DNA from: Rhynchopus sp. YZ270_cl-10
Taxonomy: Eukaryota; Euglenozoa; Diplonemea; Diplonemida; Diplonemidae
NCBI GenBank assembly: GCA_964035575.1
Contig: OZ037918.1
Location: 496,001-560,000 of the forward strand
Direction: 5' to 3'
DNA: 64,000 nt
In this document: piece after piece, positions 32,679 through 44,712 of the stretch
Numbering within the stretch: position 1 is the first letter of the stretch
How the letters are laid out: every line of letters begins with the position of its first letter
Notes under the pieces: model-generated
Databases searched by the model: none
Told to the model about the DNA's origin: nothing
What the model saw: the letters and a program-made list of their open reading frames with translations, nothing else
Position numbers and translations under genes: made by a program

Positions 32679-35392
32679 CAGTGCGCCTAGGAAACGGTCA
32701 ACGTTTCCCAAAAGGAAACGTTGACGTTTCCCAGATTCTTGGGAAACGTTGAGGAAACGCTAAAGAAACGTTGCAAGGGGTTTTCTTTAGTTAACACATA
32801 GTATTTGACAAAACGCTCAAGACCCTCGCGAAAAGTCGCACGTCTGTGTATCCCCTCCCCGCTTGTTTTCTCCTCTCTCTTTTCTCTCCCGTTCTCCGAC
32901 GCTTTCTGCACTTCAGACAAACACATTTATACCGTAGATTTGCATAATGCCCAAAAGGAAGGCGGATGACGCGTGGGACTACGTGAAGGTTGTGGAAGGT
33001 GCAGGGACAAAGCTCCGGAAGGTGGAGTGCACCTTTTGTGATAAGAAATTCTCAGTGTCGTCTGCGGGGAGGATCAAAGAACACCTCCTTGGGAAGGGGT
33101 CGTCAGTGACTGCGTGCTCCCCAAAAGACGACAAGAAGGATGAGTTTGAAATAGCAAAAGCGAAGTTGCAGAACACAGAGGCGAAGGTAACGCAGCAGAA
33201 GGACAACAAACAAACGTCGCTAGACCCCTTTCTCACACGCGTAACCACCAAGATCGAAGCCATGCAGAGTATTAGGGACTTCTTCTACGAAGAGTGCATT
33301 CCCTTCCGGAAAGCAAAGAGCCGCTCATTCATGACGTTAGTCATGATGTTGTCGCGGATGTCTCAATCTGAGGCATCCGAGTTCAAGCCGCCATCCCCCG
33401 ACGACCTTGCAGGCGAACTACTGCAGGAGTACGTCGCAGAGATGGACAAACTCTGCGAAAAGGGCATGCTTGCCGAAGCAAAGTTCGGGCTGTCGTTATT
33501 GTCGGACGGCTGGACTGATTGCAACGACAGGTCCATCTTTAACGGGATCGTGAGTACGTCCACATCGACGTACTATGTAGATAACAAGACGAGCAAGAGA
33601 AAAACTATGGCCGCGATCGCAGACTATATCTGCTCCCTTCCTGTGCTTATCCCCGAGGAGGTAAGGTCGAAGCTGATACACATTTGTGTTGATGGGGCAT
33701 GCAAGGAGGCCCTCCCCTTAATTCGAGCCCGGGTTGAGAAGGTGTTAACGTCTGTTTGTGTTCTCCACACCTATGATCTTCTTTTAGAAGATCTAGGTGA
33801 CTCCTCCAAAGCGAGCACAAAGGAAGAATTCAAATTCTTCAATGAAGTCGTGCACAAAGCTACGGCGTTGGCGAAGTGGGTGAAGACACGCCAGCGCTTG
33901 GTCACACTTCTTGAGGAGAGGTCCGACAAGAGGCTGCTGCTACCTGTGGACACTCGCTTTGGAAGCTTTTTTATCATGATGCAACGGTTGCTGGACTTGA
34001 AAGGGCCGCTGCGTGAGATGTTTGCTGGTGAAGGCTTTGGCGAGTGGAAGGTTCAGCTAAGGAGTGCGGATGCGAAGGCCACAGCTACCGAATGGGCGTC
34101 GGTTGTGCTCCAGGACGCCTTCTGGAAGAAGCTGGAGGGGGCGTGGCACATTGGAGATGTGATCTTCACCGTGTTGAAGCGTTACGACAACGACGACGCG
34201 TCGGGGAACAGCGCTTCCGTGGAGTACGTGAAGGAGGGTTTCGCCGAGCTGAAGAAGAACATCGAAGCGCTACCCATAACTCAATTCCTCACGGCAGCAC
34301 GTAAGCAAAAAATTGCAGACAGGGTGAACACCAGATGGAAATACGTTGCAGCCCCCATCCACAACGCGGCACATGCACTGTCACCAACATTCCGCCTGAC
34401 AGCGAGGGATGACGATGAGTCTAAAGCAGGGCTGAAGGTATGTATGGCAGGTGACCTTCGCATAATCTGCTTTACTACAGGAGGCGCTGCTGCGGTATTA
34501 TGATGAAGAGAAAGCACTGCAAGCTTTGGAAGAGTACGAAAACTGGAGCACGCAAAATTTCGGTGTACTAGAAGAAAAGGCGATCGCGTCGAAGTGGGGT
34601 GGACACAAGTGGTGGTCCATGTTCGGAGCAGAATGGCCTCTGCTCAAAGAGCTGGCAACAATCATGCTCGCTCAAACTTCATCTGTTGGTGCGGCTGAGA
34701 GAGGTTGGAGCTGCTACGGCGACGTAAAAACCAGGAAGCGCAATGGGTTGTCAGCCAGCACGGCTGACAAACTTACACGCATTCTGTACAACAAGAGGAA
34801 CACGTCCACCACCCACGTCGTGGCCGGTTACTGGGAGCTTGACGAGGTGGTGCTAGGAGACGACAGTGTGGATGGAATCGAAGGATGATTTTTTTTTTGT
34901 TTTTTTTTGTTTTTTTTTACGTTCTTTGTTTTCATTGTGTTTTTTTCCTGTTGAAACTGCGCATTTTCAACACCTACTTTTTTGTCTTTGTTGGTATCCA
35001 ATAAAGAACCCCAGGTAGGTTGACCTCAAAAAAAAATCTCAGCGACTTGTTTTTTCTTGGGTGGGGTTGTAACAATCTCAGCTTGGGCGGAGTGCAGTAT
35101 CTGTCCTCAGATCAGTTTGGAAGCCATCCCGACATCTTTTATGATGTCCCAACTGAGTATTGTCACCACTCATGTACAATTTTTTGTGATGTTGTTCCTG
35201 TTGTGACGCTGTGGTGATAAAGACATCGTCGCGGGGGGTTTTTTTTTGTTTTCCCCGTTTCCCTTCACGTTTCCCAAAACCACGTTTCGTAACGTTTCCA
35301 ACAAAGAAACGCCAACGTTTCCCGTTTCCCAACGTTTCCGTTTCCCAGTTTTTTGGGAAACGTGCGTTTCCCCACGTTTCCTAAAAGCACTG
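32679..35392 (+). mobile_element. Complete hAT transposon with 8-bp TSD
   Basis: It is 2714 bp, starting CAGTGCGCCTAGGAAACG and ending with the inverse of CAGTGCTTTTAGGAAACG. The 8-bp direct repeat CCCTGGGG flanks it at 32671-32678 and 35393-35400, and the uninterrupted site is visible in neighbouring cassettes. Subterminal regions carry many copies of GGAAACGT/ACGTTTCC in both orientations, as expected for transposase binding sites. One spliced transposase gene is inside. Everything needed for an autonomous copy appears present. Confidence 0.95.
32947..34888 (+). CDS. hAT transposase with BED zinc finger
   Basis: Exon 1 is 32947-34437 and exon 2 is 34481-34888, joined across a 43-nt GTATGT...TACAG intron in phase 0, for 632 aa. 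An N-terminal BED-type finger (C28, C31, H46, C57; CTFCDKKF...H...C) should bind the element ends. The RNase H-like core begins with LLSDGWTD (Asp near residue 187). HICVDGACKEALPL follows about 55 residues later. The C-terminal dimerisation/catalytic block WWSMFGAEWPLLKELA...SSVGAAERGWS (Glu near 569) is intact in exon 2. No premature stop was seen. Without splicing the protein would end in GGAAAVL and lose the catalytic Glu. A TATA-like TTTATACC lies about 15-20 bp before the ATG. Confidence 0.93.
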
Positions 35393-37144
35393 CCCTGGGG
35401 GGGGGGGTGCCTTAAAGGGGGGTGGGGAGGGTGGGTGGGTGTGTGGTGTTGAAGCAACCTTAAAGACCTTAACACCGAGTGTTAAGGAACTGAAGGGGGG
35501 GTTAGAGATTTAGTTTTTTTTGGCAATCCTTAACACTCCTGGCTGGTGTGGTTGATAAACGCAACCGAACACAACGAAACGGATCCGCTCTTTTCGTTAC
35601 GATCCGTATGCAACCAACGCATGCAACGCAACGCAACCGATGCGTACGTAACGATCAGAACGCAACGAACGCAACGTAACGGATGCAACACAACCAACGC
35701 AACCTATGCGTACGTTGCGATCTGTATATATCGATCTCTACACAACGAACGCAACGCATACAACGCAACGCAACCGATGCGTACGTTACGATCTGTATGC
35801 AACGAACGCAACGCATCCAACGCAACGCAACCGATGCATACGTTACGATCTGTATGCAACGAACGCAACGCAACGCAACCGATGCATACGTTACGATCTG
35901 TATGCAACGAACGCAACGTATCCAACGCAACGCAACCGATGCGTACGTAGCGATCTGTATGCAACGAACGCAACGCATCCAACGCAACGCAACCGATGCG
36001 TACGTAGCGATCTGTATGCAACGAACGCAACGCAACCGATGCGTACGTAGCGATCTGTATGTAACGAACGCAACGCAACCGATGCATACGTTACGATCTG
36101 TATGTAACGAACGCAACGCAACCGATGCATACGTTACGATCTGTATGCAACGAACGCAACGTATCCAACGCAACGCAACCGACGCGTACGTAGCGATCTG
36201 TATGCAACGAACGCAACGCATCCAACGCAACGCAACCGATGCATACGTTACGATCTGTATGCAACGAACGCAACGCAACGCAACCGATGCATACGTTACG
36301 ATCTGTATGCAACGAACGCAACGTATCCAACGCAACGCAACCGATGCGTACGTAGCGATCTGTATGCAACGAACGCAACGCATCCAACGCAACGCAACCG
36401 ATGTGTACGTAGCGATCTGTATGTAACGAACGCAACGCAACCGATGCATACGTTACGATCTGTATGCAACGAACGCAACGTATCCAACGCAACGCAACCG
36501 ACGCGTACGTAGCGATCTGTATGCAACGAACGCAACGCATCCAACGCAACGCAACCGATGCATACGTTACGATCTGTATGCAACGAACGCAACCGATGCA
36601 TACGTTACGATCTGTATGCAACGAACGCAACGCAACGCAACCGATGCATACGTTACGATCTGTATGCAACGAACGCAACGTATCCAACGCAACGCAACCG
36701 ATGCGTACGTAGCGATCTGTATGCAACGAACGCAACGTATCCAACGCAACGCAACCGATGCGTACTTAGCGATCTGTATGCAACGAACGCAACCGATGCA
36801 TACGTTACGATCTGTATGCAACGAACGCAACGCATCCAACGCAACGCAACCGATGCATACGTTACGATCTGTATGCAACGAACGCAACGCAACGCAACCG
36901 ATGCGTACTTAGCGATCTGTATGCAACGAACGCAACCGATGCATACGTTACGATCTGTATGCAACGAACGCAACGCATCCAACGCAACGCAACCGATGCA
37001 TACGTTACGATCTGTATGCAACGAACGCAACGCAACGCAACCGATGCATACGTTACGATCTGTATGCACAGTGCTACCAACGCGACAAGAGATTCTAGTC
37101 GCGCGACAAAGTGCCACTTGTCGCGCTGTCGCGCCCAAAAAAAA

Positions 37145-38808
37145 TTCCTTAACACTCGGTGTTAAGGTCTTTAAGGTTGCTTCACCACCCCACCCACCCA
37201 CCCTAAGGCACCCCCCCCCCCCAGGGTGGGTTTCGGCCATTTTTTTTCAGGTCCCTAAACGTCCAAAGAGGTCAAAAAAGTGGATTCTTGGGAAGATAGG
37301 AGGTTTTTAGGAGACTTTCTCTGAAGCAAAGACCTCCAAACCCTGACAGACCCTGAAACCAGGGTGTCGCGAGTACCCCTTTTTTACACGTGTATCTTAA
37401 GGGTTCTACAGGGTTCTACAGGCAAAACAGCCGTTTTGGCCAAAAACCCGGTTTTTCAGGCGGGTAACCGGGTTTGCGGCTTGGGAAACGTGCCAGCGAG
37501 CTGTGAGAACCAAGTGCGAGCCACACACGGGTGCGTTTGGTAACCACACGGCACGAGTTGCAGCAGCCCACCGAAGGTGGGCTGCGTTTGGCAACCACAC
37601 GATGCAGTTAACGCGTGTATCGCAACGTATGCAACGCAACGCAACCGATGTGTACGTAGCGATCTGTATGCAACGAACGCAACGCATCCAACGCCACGCA
37701 ACGGATGCATACGTAGCGATCTGTATGCAACGAACGCAACGCATCCAACGCCACGCAACGGATGCATACGTAGCGATCTGTATGCAACGAACGCAACGCA
37801 TCCAACGCCACGCAACGGATGCATACGTAGCGATCTGTATGCAACGAACGCAACGCATCCAACGCCACGCAACGGATGCATACGTAGCGATCTGTATGCA
37901 ACGAACGCAACGCATCCAACGCCACGCAACGGATGCATACGTAGCGATCTGTATGCAACGAACGCAACGCAACGAACGCAACGCATCCAACGCCACGCAA
38001 CGGATGCATACGTAGCGATCTGTATGCAACGAACGCAACGCAACGAACGCAACGCATCCAACGCCACGCAACGGATGCATACGTAGCGATCTGTATGCAA
38101 CGAACGCAACGCAACGAACGCAACGCATCCAACGCAACGAGTGGTTCCAAAAGGCAGCCCGGCTGCGGTAGGGTGCTCAGACTCGCGCCAGTTGCGTGGC
38201 TAAACCAGTCTGTGTAGGTTTCTGTGTGGTTTTTACCCACCAACGCCTTTACCGTTTTTTGGTGTAAAAACATGGGTTGCGTGGCACTGCAAAGGGCACG
38301 TGTGCACGACTGTGTATGACCCATATGTGGTCAAAACACTCCCTGGATGCGTTTCGCACACCGCATGCACGCGCATGCCTCCTAAAAACCGGTTTCTGTG
38401 TGGTTTTTAACCACAAACGCCTTTGCCGTTTTTACGTGTAAAAACGTGGTACTGCAAAGGCACGTGTGCACCTCTGTATATGACCCATATATGGTCAAAA
38501 CACCCCCTAGATGCGTTTCGCACGCCGCATGCACGCGTATGGGCCCTAAAAACCGGTTTCTGGCCCAAAAACCCGCCTAAACAGGTGCTTTTTTTTTTAC
38601 ACGTTTTTACAGCAAAAAAAGTACTAGGCGGTTTGCGACCAAAAAATCGGGTTTCGAGTTAGGTGGTCCAAAAACCGCCTCCTGAGCGCTGTAACCGCAG
38701 TGTGTCGTTTCCGGGCCAGTATGAGGCCATTCGTACCACTTTTCCATGTTTTGGAGGCTGTTCGCCGATTTTTGGCATTTTCGGAATTTGGGCATTCTTT
38801 ACCTCTTA
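37145..38808 (-). mobile_element. Cassette V (chimeric)
   Basis: It starts as a reversed family-1 3' end (TTCCTTAACACTC) and core, passes into family-2-type sequence with the hairpin at 37563-37585, and then runs a minisatellite in the opposite (forward) orientation (37618-38140, very regular 57-bp units with CCACGCAACGGATGC). It ends in 38150-38808 sequence found nowhere else in the window, which includes two near-copies of a ~150-bp segment (38215-38390 and 38394-38580). It looks like a recombinant of at least two cassettes. Confidence 0.6.
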
Positions 38809-39766
38809 TTCCTTAACACTCGGTGTTAAGGTCTTTAAGGTTGCTTCACCACCCCACCCTCCCACCCCACCCCCCCCCCCCCCCCCAGGGTGGGTTTCGG
38901 CCATTTTTTTTCAGGTCTCTAAACGTCCAAAGAGGTCAAAAAAGTGGATTCTTGGGAAGATAGGAGGTTTTTAGGAGACTTTCTCTGAAGCAAAGACCTC
39001 CAAACCCTGACAGACCCTGAAACCAGGGTGTCGCGAGTACCCCTTTTTTACACGTGTTTCTTAAGGGTTCTACAGGCAAAACAGGCGTTTTGGCCAAAAA
39101 CCCGGTTTTTCAGGCAGGTAACCGGGTTTGCGGCTTGGGAAACGTGCCAGCGCGCTGCGCGAACCATGCGTGGGGGTTTGTAACCACTCGTTGCGTTGGT
39201 TGCGTTGCCTTCGTTGCGTACACATCGCTACGTACACACCGGTTACGTTGCGTTACATGCGTTGCGTTCGTTGTGTAGAGATCGTTACGTACAGAGCGCA
39301 ACGTACGGAGCGGTTGCGTTGCGTTGGTTGTGTTTGGTTGGTTACGTTCGTTGCGTTCCGATCGCTACGTACACATCGGTTGCGTTGCGTTGCATGCGTT
39401 GCATCTGTTACGTTGCGTTCGTTGCATACAGATCGTTACGTACACATCGGTTACGGTGCGTTGTACGCGTTGCGTTCGTTATGTTGAGATCGATATATAC
39501 AGATCGCAACGTACACATTGGTTGCGTTGGTTGCGTTGCATCCGTTACGTTGCGTTGGGTGTGTTCGGGTGGTTACGTTCGTTGCGTTGCGTTGCATGCG
39601 TTGCGTTCGTTGCATACAGATCGCTACGTACACGTCGGTTGCGTTGCGTTGCATGCGTTGGTTGCATACGGATCGTAACGTATAGAGCGGATCCGCTTCG
39701 TTGTGTTCGGTTGCGTTTATCAACCACACCAGCCAGGAGTGTTAAGGATTGCCAAAAAAAACTAAA
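38809..39766 (-). mobile_element. Cassette VI (family 1, reverse)
   Basis: It runs from TTCCTTAACACTC with its palindrome, through the C-rich block, core and divergent minisatellite, to ...AGTGTTAAGGATTGCC and CTAAA. The next cassette follows directly at T 39767. Confidence 0.8.
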
Positions 39767-40562
39767 TTCCTTAACACTCGGTGTTAAGGTCTTTAAGGTT
39801 GCTTCACCACCCCACCCACCCACCCCCTCTAAGGCACCCCCCCCGCCCCCCCCCCCCCGGGGTGGGTTTCGGCCATTTTTTTTCAGGTCCCTAAACGTCC
39901 AAAGAGGTCAAAAAAGTGGATTCTTGGGAAGATAGGAGGTTTTTTTGAGGGTTTGCAAATGAGAAAGACCTCCAAACCCTGACAGACCCTGAAACCAGGG
40001 TGTCGCGAGTACCCCTTTTTTACACGTGTATCTTAAGGGTTCTACAGGGTTATACAGGCAAAACAGGCGTTTTGGCCAAAAACCCGGTTTTTCAGGCAGG
40101 TAACCGGGTTTGAGGCTTGGGAAACGTGCCAGAGCGGTGTGAGAACCATGCGTGGGGGTTTGTAACCACTCGTTGCGTTGGTTGCGTTGCCTTCGCTACG
40201 TTGCGTTCGTTGCGTTCGTTGTGTAGAGATCGTTATATACAGAGTGCAACGAACAGAGCGGTTGCGTTGCGTTGGTTACGTTCGTTGCGTTCCGATCGTT
40301 ACATACACATCGGTTGCGTTGCGTTGCATGCGTTGCGTTCGGTGCGTTGCTTCCGTGTCTTCGGTTCGAGACGTTACGTACCGAACGGTTGCGTTGCGTC
40401 GGTTGCATTCGTTCCGTTCACATCGTTCCGATCTGAACGGAACGATGTGAACGCAAGAAACGTATCGCATCGGTTGCGTTGGTTGGCTTCTGTGCGTTGC
40501 AAACCTTTCATACATCAACCACACCAGCCAGTGAGTGTTAAGGATTGCCAAAAAAAACTAAA
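39767..40562 (-). mobile_element. Cassette VII (family 1, reverse)
   Basis: It has the same layout as VI with a short divergent array. It contains the uninterrupted site GGGTTTGCAAATGAGAAAG (about 39951-39969) that serves as the empty-site reference for the insertion in cassette XI. It holds a long hairpin (40415-40453, 16-bp perfect arms). Confidence 0.8.
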
Positions 40563-42902
40563 TTTTTTTTTTCGACATCACAAAAATTTTCACCAAAAAA
40601 AAAAAAAAAATTTTTTTTTGGGTGTGGGCGATTTTGGAAAAAAAAATCCAAAAAAAAAAATCCAGAAAAAACCATCGCAGACGGTACAGTAGCGACGTAA
40701 GCAAAAGCCATCATTTTTTGACCAAAATTTTGCTAAGTACCCGGAAAAAACGCGATTTTTCCTAACAAAAAAAAAAAAAAAAGTGTCTCAAAATGGAAAA
40801 AAAAATTTTTCGATTTTTGCGACAACTCATTTTGTCGCGCTGTCGCGGGTGGTTTGTCGCGAGTCGCGCGCGACTTGTCGCGTTGGTAGCACTGGTATGC
40901 AACGAACGCAACGCAACCAACGCAACGCAACCGATGCGTACGTAGCGATCTGTATGCAACGAACGCAACGCATCCAACGCAACGCAACCGATGCATACGT
41001 TACGATCTGTATGTAACGAACGCAACGCAACCAACGCAACGCAACCGATGCATACGTTACGATCTGTATGCAACGAACGCAACGCAACGCAACCGATGCA
41101 TACGTTACGATCTGTATGCAACGAACGCAACGCATCCAACGCAACGCAACCGATGCATACGTTACGATCTGTATGCAACGAACGCAACGCATCCAACGCA
41201 ACGCAACCGATGCATACGTTACGATCTGTATGTAACGAACGCAACGCAACCGATGCATACGTTACGATCTGTATGCAACGAACGCAACGCATCCAACGCA
41301 ACGCAACCGATGCATACGTTACGATCTGTATGCAACGAACGCAACGCAACCAACGCAACGCAACCGATGCATACGTTACGATCTGTATGCAACGAACGCA
41401 ACGTATCCAACGCAACGCAACCGATGCATACGTTACGATCTGTATGCAACGAACGCAACGTATCCAACGCAACGCAACCGATGCGTACGTAGCGATCTGT
41501 ATGCAACGAACGCAACGCATCCAACGCAACGCAACCGATGCATACGTTACGATCTGTATGTAACGAACGCAACGCAACCGATGCATACGTTACGATCTGT
41601 ATGCAACGAACGCAACGCATGCAACGCAACGCAACCGATGCATACGTTACGATCTGTATGTAACGAACGCAACGTATCCAACGCAACGCAACCGATGCAT
41701 ACGTTACGATCTGTATGCAACGAACGCAACGCAACGCAACCGATGCATACGTTACGATCTGTATGCAACGAACGCAACGCATCCAACGCAACGCAACCGA
41801 TGCGTACGTAGCGATCTGTATGCAACGAACGCAACGCATCCAACGCAACGCAACCGATGCATACGTTACGATCTGTATGCAACGAACGCAACGCAACGCA
41901 ACCGATGCATACGTTACGATCTGTATGCAACGAACGCAACGAACGCAACCGATGCATACGTTACGATCTGTATGCAACGAACGCAACGTATCCAACGCAA
42001 CGCAACCGATGCATACGTTACGATCTGTATGCAACGAACGCAACGTATCCAACGCAACGCAACCGATGCATACGTTACGATCTGTATGCAACGAACGCAA
42101 CGCAACGCAACCGATGCATACGTTACGATCTGTATGTAACGAACGCAACGTATCCAACGCAACGCAACCGATGCATACGTTACGATCTGTATGCAACGAA
42201 CGCAACCGATGCATACGTTACGATCTGTATGCAACGAACGCAACGCAACGCAACCGATGCATACGTTACGATCTGTATGCAACGAACGCAACGTATCCAA
42301 CGCAACGCAACCGATGCGTACGTAGCGATCTGTATGTAACGAACGCAACGCAACCAACGCAACGCAACCGATGCATACGTTACGATCTGTATGCAACGAA
42401 CGCAACGCAACGCAACCGATGCATACGTTACGATCTGTATGTAACGAACGCAACGTATCCAACGCAACGCAACCGATGCATACGTTACGATCTGTATGCA
42501 ACGAACGCAACGCATCCAACGCATGCAACGCAACGCAACGAGTGGTTACAAACCCCCACGCATGGCTCTCACACCGCTCTGGCACGTTTCCCAAGCCGCA
42601 AACCCGGTTACCCGCCTGAAAAACCGGGTTTTCGGCCAAAACGCCTGTTTTGCCTGTAGAACCCTGCAGAACCCTTAAGAAACACGTGTAAAAAAGGGGT
42701 ACTCGCGACACGCTGGTTTCAGGGTCTGTCAGGGTTTGGAGGTCTTTGCTTCAGAGAAAGTCTCCTAAAAACCTCCTATCTTCCCGAGAATCCACTTTTT
42801 TGACCTCTTTGGACGTTTAGGGACCTCAAAAAAAATGGCCGAAACCCACCCCTGGGGGGGGGTGCCTTAAGTTTTTCTTCAGTTTTCTCGCACGGCTCAC
42901 AG

Positions 42903-43596
42903 TTCCTTAACACTCAGTGTTAAGGTCTTTAAGGTTGCTGATCACCTCCCACCCACCCACCCACCCCCCCTCTCAGGCACCCCCCCCCCAAGGTGGGGTT
43001 CGGGCATTTTTTTTCAGGTCTCTAAACCTCCAAAGAGGTCAAAAAAGTGGATTCTTGGGAAGATAGGAGGTTTTTAGGAGACTTTCTCTGAAGCAAAGAC
43101 CTCCAAACCCTGACAGACCCTGAAACCAGGGTGTCGCGAGTACCCCTTTTATACACGTGTTTCTTAAGGCTTCTACAGGGTTCTACAGGCAAAACAGCCG
43201 TTTTGGCCGAAAACCCGGTTTTTCAGGCGGGTAACCGGGTTTGCGGCTTCGGAAACGTGCCAGAGCGGTGTGAGAAACATGCATGGGGGTTTGTAACCAC
43301 TCGTTGCGTTGGTTGCGTTGCCTTCGTTGCGTACACATAGCTACGTACACATCGGTTACGTTGTGTTGCATGCGTTGCGTTCGTTGTGTAGGGATCGTTA
43401 CGTACAGAGCACAACGTACGGAGCGGTTGCGTTGCGTTGGTTGTGTTTGGTTGGTTACGTTCGTTGCGTTGCGTTGCATGCGTTGCGTTGGTTGCATACG
43501 GATCGTAACGTATAGAGCGGATCCGTTTCGTTGTGTTCGGTTGCGTTTATCAACCACACCAGCCAGGAGTGTTAAGGATTGCCAAAAAAAACTAAA
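42903..43596 (-). mobile_element. Cassette VIII (family 1, reverse, 694 bp)
   Basis: It is complete from TTCCTTAACACTCAGTG to CTAAA. Its length and, as far as I can compare, its sequence are identical to cassette XIV (46476-47169). The left junction is G|T rather than A|T. Confidence 0.85.
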
Positions 43597-44462
43597 TTCT
43601 AGAAAACACTTGTGTTTTCTAGTTTTTAAAGGTTGCTGTTCCGGCCACTCCCTCAGTCTCTAACCCCCCCTTCAGTCTCCCCCTCCCCCCTGCTGGATAC
43701 GACCAAAAACCGGTTTTTTTTTGAGGGTGTAGAAGCTTCGCCCAGCCGAAAAAACGTTTTCTTTGGAAAGATCGGACACTTTTTGGGGCGTGTATAGGCT
43801 CAGCGAGGCTGGGAGCCCTTAGAGACCCTGACACCAGGGTGTCACGAGTACCCCTTTTATACACGTGTTTCTTAAGGCTTCTACAGGGTTCTACAGGCAA
43901 AACAGGCGTTTTGGCCAAAAACCCGGTTTTTCAGGCAGGTGACCGGTTTTGCGGCTTGGGAAACGTGCCAGCGAGCTGTGAGAACCGTGCATGGGCCACA
44001 CACGGCACGAGTTGCAGCAGCCCACCGAAGGTGGGCTGCGTTTGGTAACCACACGATGCGGTTAACGCGTGTATCGCATATGCATAGCGTTGTGTGTATC
44101 GTATACGAAGACCGTAGTGTGTAACGCACGTGTAGACCGTTCCGTTATCACAACCACACGAGCCAGCGAAGTGTCACAGCGGCGCAGGTGTTGCGTTAAC
44201 GCGATGGCGTTAAACCCGTAGCATGCTTTCGTACAGATCGCTACGTACACATCGGTTGCGTTGCGTTGCATGCGTTGCGTTGCGTTCGTTACATACAGAT
44301 CGTAACGTACACATCGGTTGCGTTGCGTTGCATGCGTTGCGTTCGTTGCGTTGCGTTCGTTGCATACAGATCGTATCGAAAACGTAGAGCGTTACGTGCA
44401 AACCATACACAGACCGTTTGACACACCAGCCAGCGAAGTGTTTTCAAGACCGTCAACTCAAA
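43597..44462 (-). mobile_element. Cassette IX (family 2, reverse)
   Basis: It runs from the family-2 palindrome (TTCTAGAAAACAC) through a GC-rich block, core and hairpin at 44017-44039 to a short array and ...CCGTCAACTCAAA. The array is only about 150 bp, the shortest in the complex. Confidence 0.8.
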
Positions 44463-44518
44463 TTAAAGACCTTAACACAGAGTGTTAAGGAATTCTAGAA
44501 AACACTTGTGTTTTCTAG
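44463..44518. mobile_element. Two isolated cassette 3' hairpins
   Basis: 44463-44492 is just a family-1 terminal palindrome with GGAA end (forward), and 44493-44518 just a family-2 terminal palindrome (reverse). They are remnants in which only the terminal hairpin of an element remains, still joined at A|T. Confidence 0.75.
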
Positions 44519-44712
44519 TTCCTTAACACTCGGTGTTAAGGTCTTTAAGGTTGCTTCACCACCCCACCCACCCACCCCCTCTAAGGCACCCCCCCCCGCC
44601 CCCCCCCCCCCAGGGTGGGTTTCGGCCATTTTTTTTCAGGTCTCTAAACGTCCAAAGAGGTCAAAAAAGTGGATTCTTGGGAAGATAGGAGGTTTTTTTG
44701 AGGGTTTGCAAA

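Larger units (their letters stand above)
31870..35508 (+). mobile_element. Cassette III (family 1, forward), interrupted by hAT
   Basis: Its 5' end is TTTAGTTTTTTTTGGC with CCTTAACACTC and CTGGCTGGTGTG close by. It carries a divergent minisatellite, then the core GAGTGGTTACAAACCC... to CCGAAACCCACCCTGGGG, where the hAT (32679-35392) is inserted. The remainder, with the palindrome CTTAACACCGAGTGTTAAG, follows to A 35508. The extension GGAACTGAAGGGGGGGTTAGAGA lies beyond the usual end. Confidence 0.75.
37069..40894. mobile_element. MITE copy 2, split into 76 + 332 bp
   Basis: The left part is 37069-37144 and the right part 40563-40894. The parts sum to 408 bp, the length of the intact copy at 30302-30709, which breaks at the same A8|T10 point (30377|30378). 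The flanking direct repeat is GTATGCA (37062-37068, 40895-40901), matching the minisatellite unit it landed in. The interruption (37145-40562) is three cassettes. Confidence 0.92.
35509..42902 (+). mobile_element. Cassette IV (family 1, forward), split by MITE and nested cassettes
   Basis: Its 5' end (TTTAGTTTTTTTTGGC) and minisatellite (35560-37068) are followed by the left part of a MITE. After cassettes V-VII the right part of the MITE, more minisatellite (40895-42540) and the core (42541 onward) follow. Its 3' end lacks the normal palindrome and finishes in GCACGGCTCACAG. The order proves three successive insertions: the MITE into the array, then the cassettes into the MITE. Confidence 0.8.
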
